Source of the DNA: Natrialba swarupiae | GTDB lineage: Archaea > Halobacteriota > Halobacteria > Halobacteriales > Natrialbaceae | Assembly (NCBI RefSeq): GCF_008245225.1 | Contig: NZ_VTAW01000014.1 | Span: 1 to 64,000, forward strand | Length of the DNA: 64,000 bases | Direction of reading: 5' to 3' | Part shown: positions 25,509 to 35,415 of the stretch, one piece after another | Layout of the letters: each line of letters begins with the position of its first letter | Numbering within the stretch: position 1 is the stretch's first letter | Made by a program: the position numbers and the translations under genes | The notes under the pieces: generated by a model | Database searches by the model: none | Told to the model about the DNA's origin: nothing | The model's input: the letters and a program-made list of their open reading frames with translations, nothing else

Positions 25509-26846
25509 GTGAAAATGACTGGGATCGTGATTTTTCCTGCTAGCCGCCAAGATGCCTATGATGACTACAAGCGCTCACTCAAGCAGGGACACCCTCTCGA
25601 GGACCTCGAATCGCACCTATCCGATGAGGAACTCGAGGACCTCAGGGCGACGTCGGAAGACGGACGAGCACATCTCTGGGGGAGCTCTGTTGCAGGGAAG
25701 TGGCAAAACGTCGAGCCGGGTGACATCGGATTTGTGTACCGCAAGGGAAAATTCGTCTCTCGTGGCCGTGTCCTCCGCCTGAGTGAGAACCACGAATTAG
25801 CTGCGCACCTCTGGAAGGATGGCGTCGATCATGATCGGTGGGATGCAGACAAGCCGTGGAAGTACCTCACGTTCCTCACCGATATCGAGGAGATCGAGGT
25901 CGACATCGAGGAGTTCAACGAACTCATCGGCTACGACGAAACCTATCGTCCGCAGGGATTCACGAGGGTCTCCGACAACCGACTCGATCGACTCAAAGAC
26001 GAGTATGAGTCTGTTGAGACGGCACTGGCCGAACTCACAGAAGCCGGTGAGAAAGTCCACCATGTCGATGACACGGACGATGAACAGACGACCGATCTTG
26101 CCAGCCGCCTCGAGACGGCCAGTACCAATGGGGACGATCCCGATGAATTCGAAAAACTCGTCGCGAAGGCGTTCACTCGACTGGGGTGTACGACCAACTG
26201 GATCGAAGGCGGCGGTGACACCGATGTCGAGATCGAAGCGCCACGTCATATCGTCGTCGAGGCTAAAACTCGAGGCAGTGGAAAGCTCAATTCGCTCGAA
26301 GCTACCAACATCGATAAACACCGACGTCAGCGTGGGGCTGACCACGCGATCGTCGTCGCACCCGGGTTCACCCCGAAGGTAATCGAGAATGCGACGACAA
26401 ACGAGTTGACGACAATCGCCGTCGACGACCTGATCGAGCTACTGGAGCGCAGAGAGCAGTATGCGATCCCACCTGAGCAGACCCTCGAGCTACTTACCCG
26501 GCCAGGATCCTTCCAGGACGACCGGCTCGATCTTCTCGATGAGAACATCCAGGATCGGGTCAAGGCCGGAGAGACACTTTTGGCGGTCATTCGAGCTCTC
26601 GAACGGGCTGACGGTGTGGTTGAGACCGCAGCCGATGTCCGGTGGATCGTCGTGGGGATGCAAGACTCGGATGACGTTCCCAGTGAACGGGATGTCAAGA
26701 ATGCGCTCCAACTCCTAGGGCATCCAAGCATCGGCGTCGTCGAACAGACCGAGGAGGGATATCGGATTGTAACGAGTTATGAGAATGCAGTCCAACTCGT
26801 CCGCTCGATCGGTGAGGTCGTACAACCTCCAGAAGAAGAAGTATAG
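25509..26846 (+). CDS. Probable PUA/EVE-like plus Mrr-type restriction protein
   Basis: A 445-residue two-part protein. The N-terminal 170 residues (KMTGIVIFPAS, HLWGSSVAGKWQNVEPGDIG, FVYRKGKFVSRGRVLRLSEN, and a proline/tryptophan strand set ending DKPWKYLTFLTDI) have the outline of a PUA/EVE-like modified-base reader. Residues 215-340 form a Mrr-like nuclease: DPDEFEKLVAKAFTRLGCTT, GGGDTDVEIEAP with the catalytic Asp near 235, and HIVVEAKTRGSGK with the ExK. The start may be GTG 25509 or ATG 25515. Such a reader-nuclease combination is typical of type IV restriction. It stands alone between two transcription units; the assignment of the first part is from pattern only. Confidence 0.7.
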   Translation: MKMTGIVIFPASRQDAYDDYKRSLKQGHPLEDLESHLSDEELEDLRATSEDGRAHLWGSSVAGKWQNVEPGDIGFVYRKGKFVSRGRVLRLSENHELAAHLWKDGVDHDRWDADKPWKYLTFLTDIEEIEVDIEEFNELIGYDETYRPQGFTRVSDNRLDRLKDEYESVETALAELTEAGEKVHHVDDTDDEQTTDLASRLETASTNGDDPDEFEKLVAKAFTRLGCTTNWIEGGGDTDVEIEAPRHIVVEAKTRGSGKLNSLEATNIDKHRRQRGADHAIVVAPGFTPKVIENATTNELTTIAVDDLIELLERREQYAIPPEQTLELLTRPGSFQDDRLDLLDENIQDRVKAGETLLAVIRALERADGVVETAADVRWIVVGMQDSDDVPSERDVKNALQLLGHPSIGVVEQTEEGYRIVTSYENAVQLVRSIGEVVQPPEEEV

Positions 26847-27020
26847 GGTGGAGGCCTCCTGATCAATTCCACTCGTGGCGTCCCCGCTAAACCGTTATCC
26901 AGATTGCACCGGTCACTGACAATTGTCATGGCAATACGACCAATCTGGCCGACGAGAGATGATATTTGGACTTATTCCGCTTTTCCCCTGGGACCTCGTG
27001 CTGATGCTTTACAGGAAACA

Positions 27021-27122
27021 TCAGCCGTCGATATACGGATAGGGATTCTCGGGCTGGCCGCGATCAAGAAGTTCGTCTAATGTCTCAACGGAGGAGTCAA
27101 AACCTTTAATTTTTGAAGTCAC
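27021..27122 (-). CDS. Possible 33-residue protein
   Basis: A GTG at 27120-27122 opens a frame of 33 codons ending TGA at 27021-27023, with ETLDELLDRGQPENPYPYID at its end, which has natural coding character. On the plus strand a 50-codon frame (26928-27080) overlaps it and is less convincing. The gap 26847-27318 shows nothing else. It may be a remnant of a larger gene. Confidence 0.3.
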   Translation of the reverse strand: MTSKIKGFDSSVETLDELLDRGQPENPYPYIDG

Positions 27123-27318
27123 ACTTAGTCTATAACGATCCTCATCGTCGCGCTAATCCTAGCGAGAATTTGCTATTTCGTTGGAATCAGTAGAAACGCT
27201 CTGTGCGGATAGTTATGTATCTCAGTTTCTGAAAAGCGAGATCGGTTCACTGAATCAGACCCATTTATGGATATCTCAACAATTGTGTCAGATTATATAT
27301 TTCAGTGAATTATGTCAA

Positions 27319-30300
27319 CTACTCTCTGGTTGGTGTTGAGTTACTGTATAACGAAACGAGAACGGAGTCGAGATTATCAATAGGAAGTGTAGAATTAAAT
27401 TGCGAGAGGTTGCCCTCCCAGATGGGTGACGTATCACTACTAGCATGGCCAGTATACTCCGAGATCCCTTTCCAAAGCGTTGCTTCATCGTACACATCGG
27501 GATCGGAGGGGATGTGTTCAATAACAGACTGAGCGACGACGACAACCAATTTTTCACGCGCTCGAGACATCGCGACGTTCGCCCGATTCAGTGAGAGCAA
27601 AAATTTGTCTTCGACGTTGATGTAGTCGGGATCAGAAACGGTAGCTGACAGGATAATCACGTCCCGTTCGTCACCCTGGTACCGTTCAACGGTATCTGCA
27701 GTGAACAAGTCGTCTCCATCGGCATTGGACGCTTCCGATTCCGAAGGAGTAACAGCAGTCTCAACAGCCCCTCGCTGGGCGTTATGCGGGGCAACGACTC
27801 CTGTAGATTTCCCATTCGGGACAGCCTCGAGGATGCTATCGATGATCGTGATTTCCGCAGGGTTGACCTGCTGTGATTGATCGTCATCGTAGACGATGAG
27901 CGTAATTCCGGGGTCACCAGCGATTGCTAACCGTGCTGGTTCTGCTGCCGTCTGAACGGGTGTGATCGGGTCACGATCAGCAACGGATTGGTAGTCGATG
28001 TTGTCGAGTTCATAGACGTGTGCTTGGAGTAGGTCTGTGATTTCGTCGGGACAGCGCCGGCCATCGGAAAGTCGAGTAATTCCGATCCCAGTGTCAGTTC
28101 GGTCGACGTCGACGTCGACGGTTTGTTTGAGGTCGCCACCAGCCACGTTGTCGTCGCCCGCGAGGAATCGAAGGTAATCGAGCGCCGAGACGTACGCCCC
28201 GGTCACGTGGACCGTCTCTCGAGTTTCATTTTCCCAGTCAGCTTGCTGGACTGGCGGCATTTGTCGGTGGTCCCCGGCGACGAGGACTTGCCCTCCTGCT
28301 TTGAGGTTCGTTCCCGATAAGAGGAACCGGGGGACAGTAAGCATCGACGCTTCGTCGATGGCTAGAACGTCCCATAGGTCGAGCGAAGCGATTTTGTCGG
28401 CGTCGGTCGTGTCCAAGAGCTTCTTGGCGAGTCCCCACGATCGTGTTGGAGTCGCGAAGACGATTGTCTGGCCGGCTTGAGAACCACCGGTCATAGACTC
28501 TGTCTCGGCGGCTCCAAAGTTTGTGAGGCTCGTCTGGCCAGCCGATCCGGCACGGAGACCAAGCCGATTTGCGAGTGTATTGAGTTTATCTTTATCCTCT
28601 GGGTCAGAGTAGTTGAGGTACGTCACTCCTGGTGGCTGCTCGTCAACTGGTGGTTCGTCGCTCGAGAGTCGGACGAGTTCGATATCGTCGTCGGACGTTA
28701 CAGTCGAGCGATACTCGTCGATCACTTCCGCTGTTGCCTCGAGGACCTCGTCGATCGACTTGTTCGACGGACCGACAACTAATGTAGTCAGTGGAGTACC
28801 GCCGTGGGAAGCAGCGATTGCTCGCGTTGCGATCGCTGGCCCCTCCGCTCCACCGGTTTTCCCAGTCCCCGGTGGCCCCTGGAGCAACTGGAACTGATTA
28901 GTTGTCCCCTCGACGAACACAGCCTGCTCATTACTCGGGAGTGTCTCAGGGCCATATTCTACTTCCAACCATTCGAAAGCGGATTCCATATCCGGCTCTG
29001 CAGGGAGAGTTGTCGTCTCCGGCGCTGGATCAGTTTCAAACCGGATCGCTTCAATGACGTCGTGAAGGTTGTTCTTATCTGCGTGTTCGAGGGCTTTCAG
29101 GCAGCGATCGACTGTTACGCCACCTGCTCGCGGATCGAGAAGGAAGCATTGTCCACGTTTAACGAGAACCTTGCTGTCTGAGGCCTCGGCTTCGGTTTCG
29201 TCGGTCGTCCAGTCGTGGTTGAACACCTCGAACGAGCTGCCCGAATAGAAGTTCTTGAACTCAAGTTCCACTTGATCGTTCTCGAGATCTAGGTCGATGA
29301 TCGTTGCCTGCGGGGACTTTCGGATGTCCCGTGGCCTTGTCCGAGGTTGTTTCGACTTTCGTGGGAAGTAGGGAGTAGCGACCACCCAATCCCCGCCTGT
29401 GGTGCCACGTTCTCCTTTCTTCCGGCAGCGCTGCTTAACTTCCTCCCCGTCATCGTCAAATAGGCCCTGATACTCGTACATTAGTTTGCCCGTGACGTGG
29501 AGCAGTTCTGGGTCCTCATCGTCAACCTCTGCCTCTGCGACGATGATCGGGATGGTTCGGCCAGAGAGGATACGTTCTTCTGGTGGTTGGTGCAGAAGAC
29601 CGTCTTGATCATCAGCTGCGGCTTCTTGCTCGAGTAACAGGTAATCGATACAGCCTTTGGCGAGCGGGAGGGAGTCTTCTACGTCTTCCTTTGGATCAGC
29701 GGTAGCAGGTTTAGCCACTGTTTCCTTCGGAGCGTTGGGGCGCGATTGCTCGGTTTTGTGATCTTGCGTGCTAAATTCGAGAACTGGACCATCTGGAGAG
29801 AGGAATTCTGATGGAGAGACTGTAAACGGCTGCTTTTCCACGTAGTAGCTTTTCTTGTCGATACCGCGTTCGACATGCTCGAGAGCGTCAGCAAGATGTC
29901 TACAGAGGGCTTCGATATCTCTGGGTTCGATCTCGCGTTCTTTCAGATTTGCATCGTGATACTGGATTTCGTCGAGGATGGACTCGGCAAGGGCTTCGTT
30001 CCCATCGAAACTGTCTGCCCAGTGGTCGTCGATTCGACCGACAGCTGCCCACAGGAATCCAAGCGGGATTGCAGACCCGGATCGGAGTCGCGTTGAGTAC
30101 GTCCCGTCGTGTTCGCTCGAACTATACGTCTCGTCAGGGTGGATTTCGATACCGGATTGCGTCTCGGTGTACGGAACGTCCTTGTAGAAAAACCGACGTC
30201 CGAATACCTTTTTTAGATTTACGTCGGTCTGGCCATCGGCCCAATCATCTGGTCCAGTAGGCTCTGGTGTGTACGTCCAGTCTGTCCGGGGTTTCGAGTA

Positions 30301-32007
30301 GTCGTATCCGGATGAAAGTTGTTCGAGGGTATGGAGTAAGGACGATGAGGGCGTTTTCATCCCGTAGTGGTTGGTCACGACCGGCTCGACGACAGAGACC
30401 ATCGACTGGTCGATGCTGTCTCTGAGATTCAACAGGGACCGGAAGCGCTGTGCCTCCTCGAGATCGGAGTGACGCTCGAGCAGTTCGACAAGTGCCTCGT
30501 ACTCGGAACTCGAGTACACGTAGAAATGGACAGGTGGAGTGTCTGTCGAATGGATACCGTCTTCAACGCTTTCGACCGACTTCCGAAGGGTGGTAAGTAC
30601 GTTCTTCAGAAGCTTCTTTTCTACCCTGGCTGAGTCTTCTGAATCTTCGGGTGCATCGTCGGCTACGTGCCCGAATCGTTCGGATTCTACCTCTGAACTG
30701 GTTGCTGTAACACGGCCACCGAGTGCCATCAGCCGGTCTCGAAGGTGGTCTTGTTGGACGGTCAGGTAACATCGGATGAGTGTTCCTGACGGGTAGGCGA
30801 TCGACGAATCATCGTAGGGGTCGTCATCGGGGAGGGGCGTATACCCCGTCGAGACGAGTTCTTGAGCGTATTTCGAGGTGTCGACAGCGGTTGAGTTACA
30901 GTTGAGTTCCCCACCGAGGATCTGGGCTCGCTCAACGAGTTTGGATAGGCCCCCGGTAAGATTCGTCTCGAGCAGAAGCGTCTTCCAGAGATGCTTGTCC
31001 TTCGGCTTGACACTGTGATGGTGGGTCATATCCCGTTTATCTGGCGGATAGGCGAGGTCTGCAACATCCCCGACTGTTTCGATTCCGTGTGAGCGGAAGA
31101 CTTGCTGTTGGGCAGGTGGGATTCCCAGCAATCGGATATCCTGTTCTTCGACTGCATCTGTATAGCATGCCTCGCTGTAGGGGCAGCTAATACACCTAGA
31201 ATCGAGAGTGTGATCGACATCCTCGAAATCGGTGTAGTAAGTCCGGTGAAGACTCCCTCCACGTTGGCATAATCTCCTTACATCTGTTTCGCGGGATGAT
31301 CGAGGGAAGGATGGGAGAGCGACTGGCGTAATCTCCTCGAGAGACGTGTTTCTGGTGATAACACCGGTAGAAATTGATTCGATCTCTGATGCTAGATCGG
31401 CAAGTTCGCTTGAAAGAAGCTGATCGAAAAGGATCGAATAGGTAGCTGTTTGAATCTGATGTGCCGTTTTCTCTTCTTTTGCTGCTTTAATATCGTACAG
31501 CCCAACGTGACAGCCGGTTTGTGTTGGCCAGAGGAGGGTAATGTCTGCGTCTCCGACGACTGTCCAGACACCAATGACCCCTTTGAGGCGAAGTTGAGAG
31601 AACGCTATTGGATCCCCATAACTGGGTTTTGGGGTGGCTGAGACTGCTTCTTGGATGTTTTCCTCAAGTGACTCGACGATAGCATCACGTGACCGGTCTT
31701 TGCAGTCGATCAGTGGTGTTGCCAGATATGGCTCGAGCTGATCTTCGACAAGAGTCTCGAAATCTTCGCCTGCTTTTTGCAACAGCGGGTTCAGTGGCTC
31801 AAATGCCTCCCGATACTCTTCGCCGTCATGTGTGGTGGAAGCGTTCTGATCGGTCGACCTAAACGCGAAATAGCGGTTACAACCCTGAAAGGAAATATAC
31901 TCGTTGAGAGCTGATGGGTCGAGACTGTCTGATGGAGTTGGGAGCTTGTCTTGGGGGCACGTTTGTGGATCTATGCCCGCCGAGAGTGTATCAGAGCCTG
32001 TTGACAT
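27319..32007 (-). CDS. Dna2-like fusion: Cas4/RecB-type nuclease with SF1B helicase
   Basis: A 1562-residue protein. The N-terminal 290 residues form a Cas4/RecB-family nuclease with an iron-sulfur cluster. Cys43 (in QGCNRYFAF) with Cys272, Cys275 and Cys281 (CISCPYSEAC) give the C...CxxCx5C set; the catalytic Asp is near 155 (GDADITLLW) and DIK near 172, followed by HQIQTATYSILF. Then comes a helix-hairpin-helix-like segment (LLGIPPAQQQVFRSHGIETV). The helicase has Walker A GPPGTGKT near 1040, DEAS near 1215, GDHRQMPP near 1247, VERYQGDERDVIILS near 1442 and AMSRAREKLVVVV near 1480: the UPF1/Dna2 type. TATA TTATATAC near 32030 makes it leaderless. It would resect or process DNA ends; a defence role is an inference from context. 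Confidence 0.8.
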   Translation of the reverse strand: MSTGSDTLSAGIDPQTCPQDKLPTPSDSLDPSALNEYISFQGCNRYFAFRSTDQNASTTHDGEEYREAFEPLNPLLQKAGEDFETLVEDQLEPYLATPLIDCKDRSRDAIVESLEENIQEAVSATPKPSYGDPIAFSQLRLKGVIGVWTVVGDADITLLWPTQTGCHVGLYDIKAAKEEKTAHQIQTATYSILFDQLLSSELADLASEIESISTGVITRNTSLEEITPVALPSFPRSSRETDVRRLCQRGGSLHRTYYTDFEDVDHTLDSRCISCPYSEACYTDAVEEQDIRLLGIPPAQQQVFRSHGIETVGDVADLAYPPDKRDMTHHHSVKPKDKHLWKTLLLETNLTGGLSKLVERAQILGGELNCNSTAVDTSKYAQELVSTGYTPLPDDDPYDDSSIAYPSGTLIRCYLTVQQDHLRDRLMALGGRVTATSSEVESERFGHVADDAPEDSEDSARVEKKLLKNVLTTLRKSVESVEDGIHSTDTPPVHFYVYSSSEYEALVELLERHSDLEEAQRFRSLLNLRDSIDQSMVSVVEPVVTNHYGMKTPSSSLLHTLEQLSSGYDYSKPRTDWTYTPEPTGPDDWADGQTDVNLKKVFGRRFFYKDVPYTETQSGIEIHPDETYSSSEHDGTYSTRLRSGSAIPLGFLWAAVGRIDDHWADSFDGNEALAESILDEIQYHDANLKEREIEPRDIEALCRHLADALEHVERGIDKKSYYVEKQPFTVSPSEFLSPDGPVLEFSTQDHKTEQSRPNAPKETVAKPATADPKEDVEDSLPLAKGCIDYLLLEQEAAADDQDGLLHQPPEERILSGRTIPIIVAEAEVDDEDPELLHVTGKLMYEYQGLFDDDGEEVKQRCRKKGERGTTGGDWVVATPYFPRKSKQPRTRPRDIRKSPQATIIDLDLENDQVELEFKNFYSGSSFEVFNHDWTTDETEAEASDSKVLVKRGQCFLLDPRAGGVTVDRCLKALEHADKNNLHDVIEAIRFETDPAPETTTLPAEPDMESAFEWLEVEYGPETLPSNEQAVFVEGTTNQFQLLQGPPGTGKTGGAEGPAIATRAIAASHGGTPLTTLVVGPSNKSIDEVLEATAEVIDEYRSTVTSDDDIELVRLSSDEPPVDEQPPGVTYLNYSDPEDKDKLNTLANRLGLRAGSAGQTSLTNFGAAETESMTGGSQAGQTIVFATPTRSWGLAKKLLDTTDADKIASLDLWDVLAIDEASMLTVPRFLLSGTNLKAGGQVLVAGDHRQMPPVQQADWENETRETVHVTGAYVSALDYLRFLAGDDNVAGGDLKQTVDVDVDRTDTGIGITRLSDGRRCPDEITDLLQAHVYELDNIDYQSVADRDPITPVQTAAEPARLAIAGDPGITLIVYDDDQSQQVNPAEITIIDSILEAVPNGKSTGVVAPHNAQRGAVETAVTPSESEASNADGDDLFTADTVERYQGDERDVIILSATVSDPDYINVEDKFLLSLNRANVAMSRAREKLVVVVAQSVIEHIPSDPDVYDEATLWKGISEYTGHASSDTSPIWEGNLSQFNSTLPIDNLDSVLVSLYSNSTPTRE

Positions 32008-32053
32008 CTGACCAAATTAGTGTATCTCTGTATATAATTCTGTTTTTATCAGT

Positions 32054-32640
32054 ATGATTCAACCTTACACCGACCTCCGGCCACTGCCTTCATCGGTATT
32101 CCAAAGAAATCGTTGCCGAAGCCAAGCGCCACGGCTGTACGTACATCGCCTTCGAGGACCTGGAGCAGATTCGAGCACGTATCAGCGACGACAAGAAGTT
32201 CCAGCAGTGGGCGTTCCGCGAACTGTAAGAACAGACCGAATGCAAGGCGGAACTGGCTGGCAGCGTGGTCGAAACAGTCGAAGCATCCTACACTAGCCAA
32301 CAATGCTCGAAGTGTGGCGTTATGCTCGAATAAAACAGAGATGGACAACAGTTCCAGTGTTTTGACTGCTCGTACTCGGCAAACGCCGACTACAACGCGG
32401 TCGTCAGAGTAGTCTGACGGGCAGCAAACGCGAAGCGCTTGCGACGGCGAAAAACGTTGCCTGGAAACTCGCATTCAAACTCCAGCGAGGGCAAAAGTCC
32501 CCCGCTGGGGGGCGTTCTGTCAGTTCGCCCTGAAGTCGGGGACGAAGATCGTAAACGCTACTGGAGTGATGTCCGACGCCTACGTGTCGGAAAAATGAGA
32601 GTCCACCGACAAGCCAACGCCTTAGCCGTTGGTAGCTGAC
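32054..32640 (+). pseudogene. Decayed TnpB (IS200/IS605-type) gene
   Basis: Several frames preserve pieces of TnpB in order: TYIAFEDLEQIRARISDDKK (RuvC-II with Glu), a stop in place of a codon in FREL-stop, EASYTSQQCSKCGVMLE (first zinc knuckle), then FDCSYSANADYNAVVRVV (RuvC-III Asp), and, after another frame change, AKNVAWKLAFKLQRGQKSP. The hairpin CCAACG...CGTTGG at 32614-32632 marks the right end. The N-terminal half is missing and the gene carries multiple stops, so it cannot work. Confidence 0.75.
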
Positions 32641-32646
32641 ATCGCA

Positions 32647-35289
32647 CTAACTAGAGGGTGCCTCTGCGAACTTCCTGTAGTTGTTCCGAATTGTGACCGC
32701 AGTGAGTCCCGCTGCATCGGCAATCTGGTCCTGCGTTACCGAATGATCAGGTGACTCCGTCATCGCCACATAGAACGCAGCCGCGACTTCCGACATTGGA
32801 TTCGATCCGCCGTCTAGCGGGGTTTCGTCGAGTAGTTCACGAACCTGTTCACGGAGTTTGGCGTCATCTTCCCGACCTAACTGGCGAGCCAGATAGGGGA
32901 CGTACTCCGGTGGATCGACAACGAGATCAGATGCATCAAGGGTATCCGAAACAGTCGTTTCCTGAATCAGTCGGTGGAATTTCTGTCGAATGGATTTCGG
33001 GCGCTCGTCGAGCACCTCGGCGATGTCCGCGAGCGGTCGCGGGGTTCCAGTTTCGATCGAAGCGATTCGGATTGCTGCACCGAGCGAACACTCATGAGCT
33101 GCACCAGGGACGACCCCCGCCGCATGCCCCTTTGCGTACAACTCGGCTGCACGGTAGGTTACAGTCGGAGTTAGATGCAGCGACGTCGCAGCTTCGACGA
33201 GAATCGGTGTCAACTCCAGGGCTAACTGTTCCTGATAGTCCCGATCCCGCGGATGGACGTACGTTCTCACAGTGTCGCCGTAGTTGATTCGCTTCGCTAT
33301 CTCAGACTCGTCGATTTCGTCCGTCCCGTCCGCCGGCTCCGACTTAACCGCTGGCTCGTCGTGGGGTTCGAATTTGGGTATATGTGCACCCCGGTCACGG
33401 AGTGCCTCGACAGCCTCCCAGAATGCTTCTCCTTGGGGATACTCCTGCTCGTCCAAAATGATGCCCTCCTCCAGCGCGACGACCTGAAGTGCATTGAGAG
33501 CGATCATACCCTTTCGATAGATCCAGATGTCATCAAGGACACCGAGCCGTGTGCCGGACTCGCTGTGAACCCATGACGGATCATACGAGTAGGTCCCATC
33601 TCCGTGTTCCCGAGTCTGCGTACTTCGCATCTTGATGTCGGACGGGCGGACCTGATTGATTGCGTCGAACACGTCTTGAATATCGTTCGTCGTCTCCAGT
33701 TCGCGGAGTTCTTCACGCCCGCGCTCAGGCCCTCCAGTCGCTCGATCGGGCGTCTCACTACTGATCGACGCGAACTCATCTTCCAGTCGTGTCAGCAACG
33801 ACTCGGCGTTCGTCAACTGCGTCGGGGACCCCTCGAGATGATCACCGGTCATCGCAACGAATCGGTTTCGATCGTAAACCTCCAGTGTCTGGTCACCGGT
33901 TTCGTCGAGAGATCCGGTAAGTGACTTAACGTCTTCTGAAAGACGACCGCTGGCAAAGACGTGCACACCGGTCCCCGAGGTTGAGATTGCAGCGTACGAA
34001 TCGGCTTCGTCGACCAGATCTCGTGCAGCGCGACTTAGATCACCGTTGACCACGACATCATCAAGATCCAGGAACACGACATCGTCGTCGCGGGTAATCG
34101 CGTACGCCAGATGGAGGTCGTGGGGAAGCTTCGACTGCCAACGTACCGCCTCTTGGAAGGACGTCCAGTTCATCGGATTCATCGCGTCAACGTACCGGAG
34201 TGCGTCCCCGGTCTCCCACGGCGCACGCGGGATCTTCCGACCGTCGTCCGTCTGCTTCCAGAGGAGCCACTGATCCCGATCAACCATCTCCTGTGGAAAT
34301 CGCTTGCTCTCGAGGAGATTCCCCTTCCCGCCGTCAGGTAGATCACTGTCATCGCTCGTCTCGTCGGCTCTAGTGATCCTGCCAGATTCACCGTCTTGAT
34401 CACCTACGATACCCGCTGTTTCATCACCGTTATCAGTCTCCGTTGAGCCAGAAGCCACAGAAGCTCGGTTAGTGGTGGGTTGACCAGATCCACCTCGGGT
34501 CGAATCCGCCGCTGGGTCGGAAGAACTCTCCCGCGTTTCCGGCAGCCTATCAAGTTTCTCTTGAGCAGTCTCCTTGAGACTCTGCGCGAGTTCATCACCG
34601 ATATACCGAGCTTCGGTCAGTTCATCGACGGAAGCCTGAGCTACGTCACCGATTCGGTCGAAACCAGCCTGCAACAGGTAGTGGCGGTACCGTATTGCGT
34701 ACTCGTCGAGTTGGACCACGGATCTATCGACATCCGCACGGAAATGGAGTTCGAGGGTTTTTTCTGCCGATTCAGGTGGAACCAGCGCTGCAGCAAGGTC
34801 AGCATAAGCATCCGCTACCTCGGTCCGGTCTGCGTCCACGGACTCGGCGATTTCAGAGATGAAAGTGTCCTCCCACCCACATTGTTCTCGAGCCGTAGCC
34901 TGAATACACCGCGCCACCGTCTCACTGATTTTCGGCGTTTGACGGAGCTGACAGGCGGAAGCCGCCGCGACGTCAGCAGCGCCGTCATATCCAGCCGTTC
35001 GCAGCGCTTCGGCTCGAGTCTCTCCGATTCCTGGTATGTCGTCCAGCAAGGTGTCCGACGTCTGTGAATCAGTATCTCTTGGTCTGGTACCGTTCGAATC
35101 CGGCTCCTGGGGAGTCGAATTCGGGCTCTCTTTGTGGCTTTTGCGAAAGTGCCACGAGTTCCGATATCCTAGGGTTTCCCAGGTGTGATCCGTGTCTTCC
35201 TTACCAGAGATATGGTGAATGACTTGACTTATCGTCCCATCAAACGAACAGCCAGACGCTGGACACAACAGATCGTTGTCGCCCCCCAT
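32647..35289 (-). CDS. Primase-polymerase fused to TFIIB-type cyclin repeats
   Basis: An 880-residue protein. Residues 1-45 form a C2HH-type zinc finger (LLCPASGCSF to HHISGKEDTDH); residues 80-130 and 195-245 are helix-hairpin-helix-like (LLDDIPGIGETRAEALRTAG and LLQAGFDRIGDVAQASVDEL). A linker rich in Ser/Asp follows. Residues 330-490 match a bifunctional primase/polymerase core: VVFLDLDDVVVNG (catalytic Asps near 406) and AISTSGTGVHVFASG. Residues about 690-880 contain two TFB-like cyclin repeats (TYRAAELYAKGHAAGV with LGAAIRIASIETGTPRPLAD, then MSEVAAAFYVAMTESPDH with LTAVTIRNNYRKFAE). It probably primes replication of a plasmid or virus and may contact promoter DNA through the cyclin part. 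Confidence 0.75.
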   Translation of the reverse strand: MGGDNDLLCPASGCSFDGTISQVIHHISGKEDTDHTWETLGYRNSWHFRKSHKESPNSTPQEPDSNGTRPRDTDSQTSDTLLDDIPGIGETRAEALRTAGYDGAADVAAASACQLRQTPKISETVARCIQATAREQCGWEDTFISEIAESVDADRTEVADAYADLAAALVPPESAEKTLELHFRADVDRSVVQLDEYAIRYRHYLLQAGFDRIGDVAQASVDELTEARYIGDELAQSLKETAQEKLDRLPETRESSSDPAADSTRGGSGQPTTNRASVASGSTETDNGDETAGIVGDQDGESGRITRADETSDDSDLPDGGKGNLLESKRFPQEMVDRDQWLLWKQTDDGRKIPRAPWETGDALRYVDAMNPMNWTSFQEAVRWQSKLPHDLHLAYAITRDDDVVFLDLDDVVVNGDLSRAARDLVDEADSYAAISTSGTGVHVFASGRLSEDVKSLTGSLDETGDQTLEVYDRNRFVAMTGDHLEGSPTQLTNAESLLTRLEDEFASISSETPDRATGGPERGREELRELETTNDIQDVFDAINQVRPSDIKMRSTQTREHGDGTYSYDPSWVHSESGTRLGVLDDIWIYRKGMIALNALQVVALEEGIILDEQEYPQGEAFWEAVEALRDRGAHIPKFEPHDEPAVKSEPADGTDEIDESEIAKRINYGDTVRTYVHPRDRDYQEQLALELTPILVEAATSLHLTPTVTYRAAELYAKGHAAGVVPGAAHECSLGAAIRIASIETGTPRPLADIAEVLDERPKSIRQKFHRLIQETTVSDTLDASDLVVDPPEYVPYLARQLGREDDAKLREQVRELLDETPLDGGSNPMSEVAAAFYVAMTESPDHSVTQDQIADAAGLTAVTIRNNYRKFAEAPSS

Positions 35290-35415
35290 TCTGATCTTTC
35301 CAGTATGTCGTTCGTTCGTGAATAATAAAATATCGGCTAGATCACATCATCAATCCCAAGTCGTTTCAAGAGAGACTACTCGTCGGTTAATCGCTGAACC
35401 GCCTTCTCAGCACTA

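Noticed and set aside
26928-27080. 50-codon plus-strand frame in the gap before the Dna2-like gene
   Set aside because: It overlaps a more coding-like minus-strand frame and has no start signal or relatives; left out as a gene.
27319-32007. Cas4 assignment, implying a CRISPR adaptation module
   Set aside because: The nuclease is fused to a helicase and no cas1, cas2 or array is present; Dna2-like is the better label.
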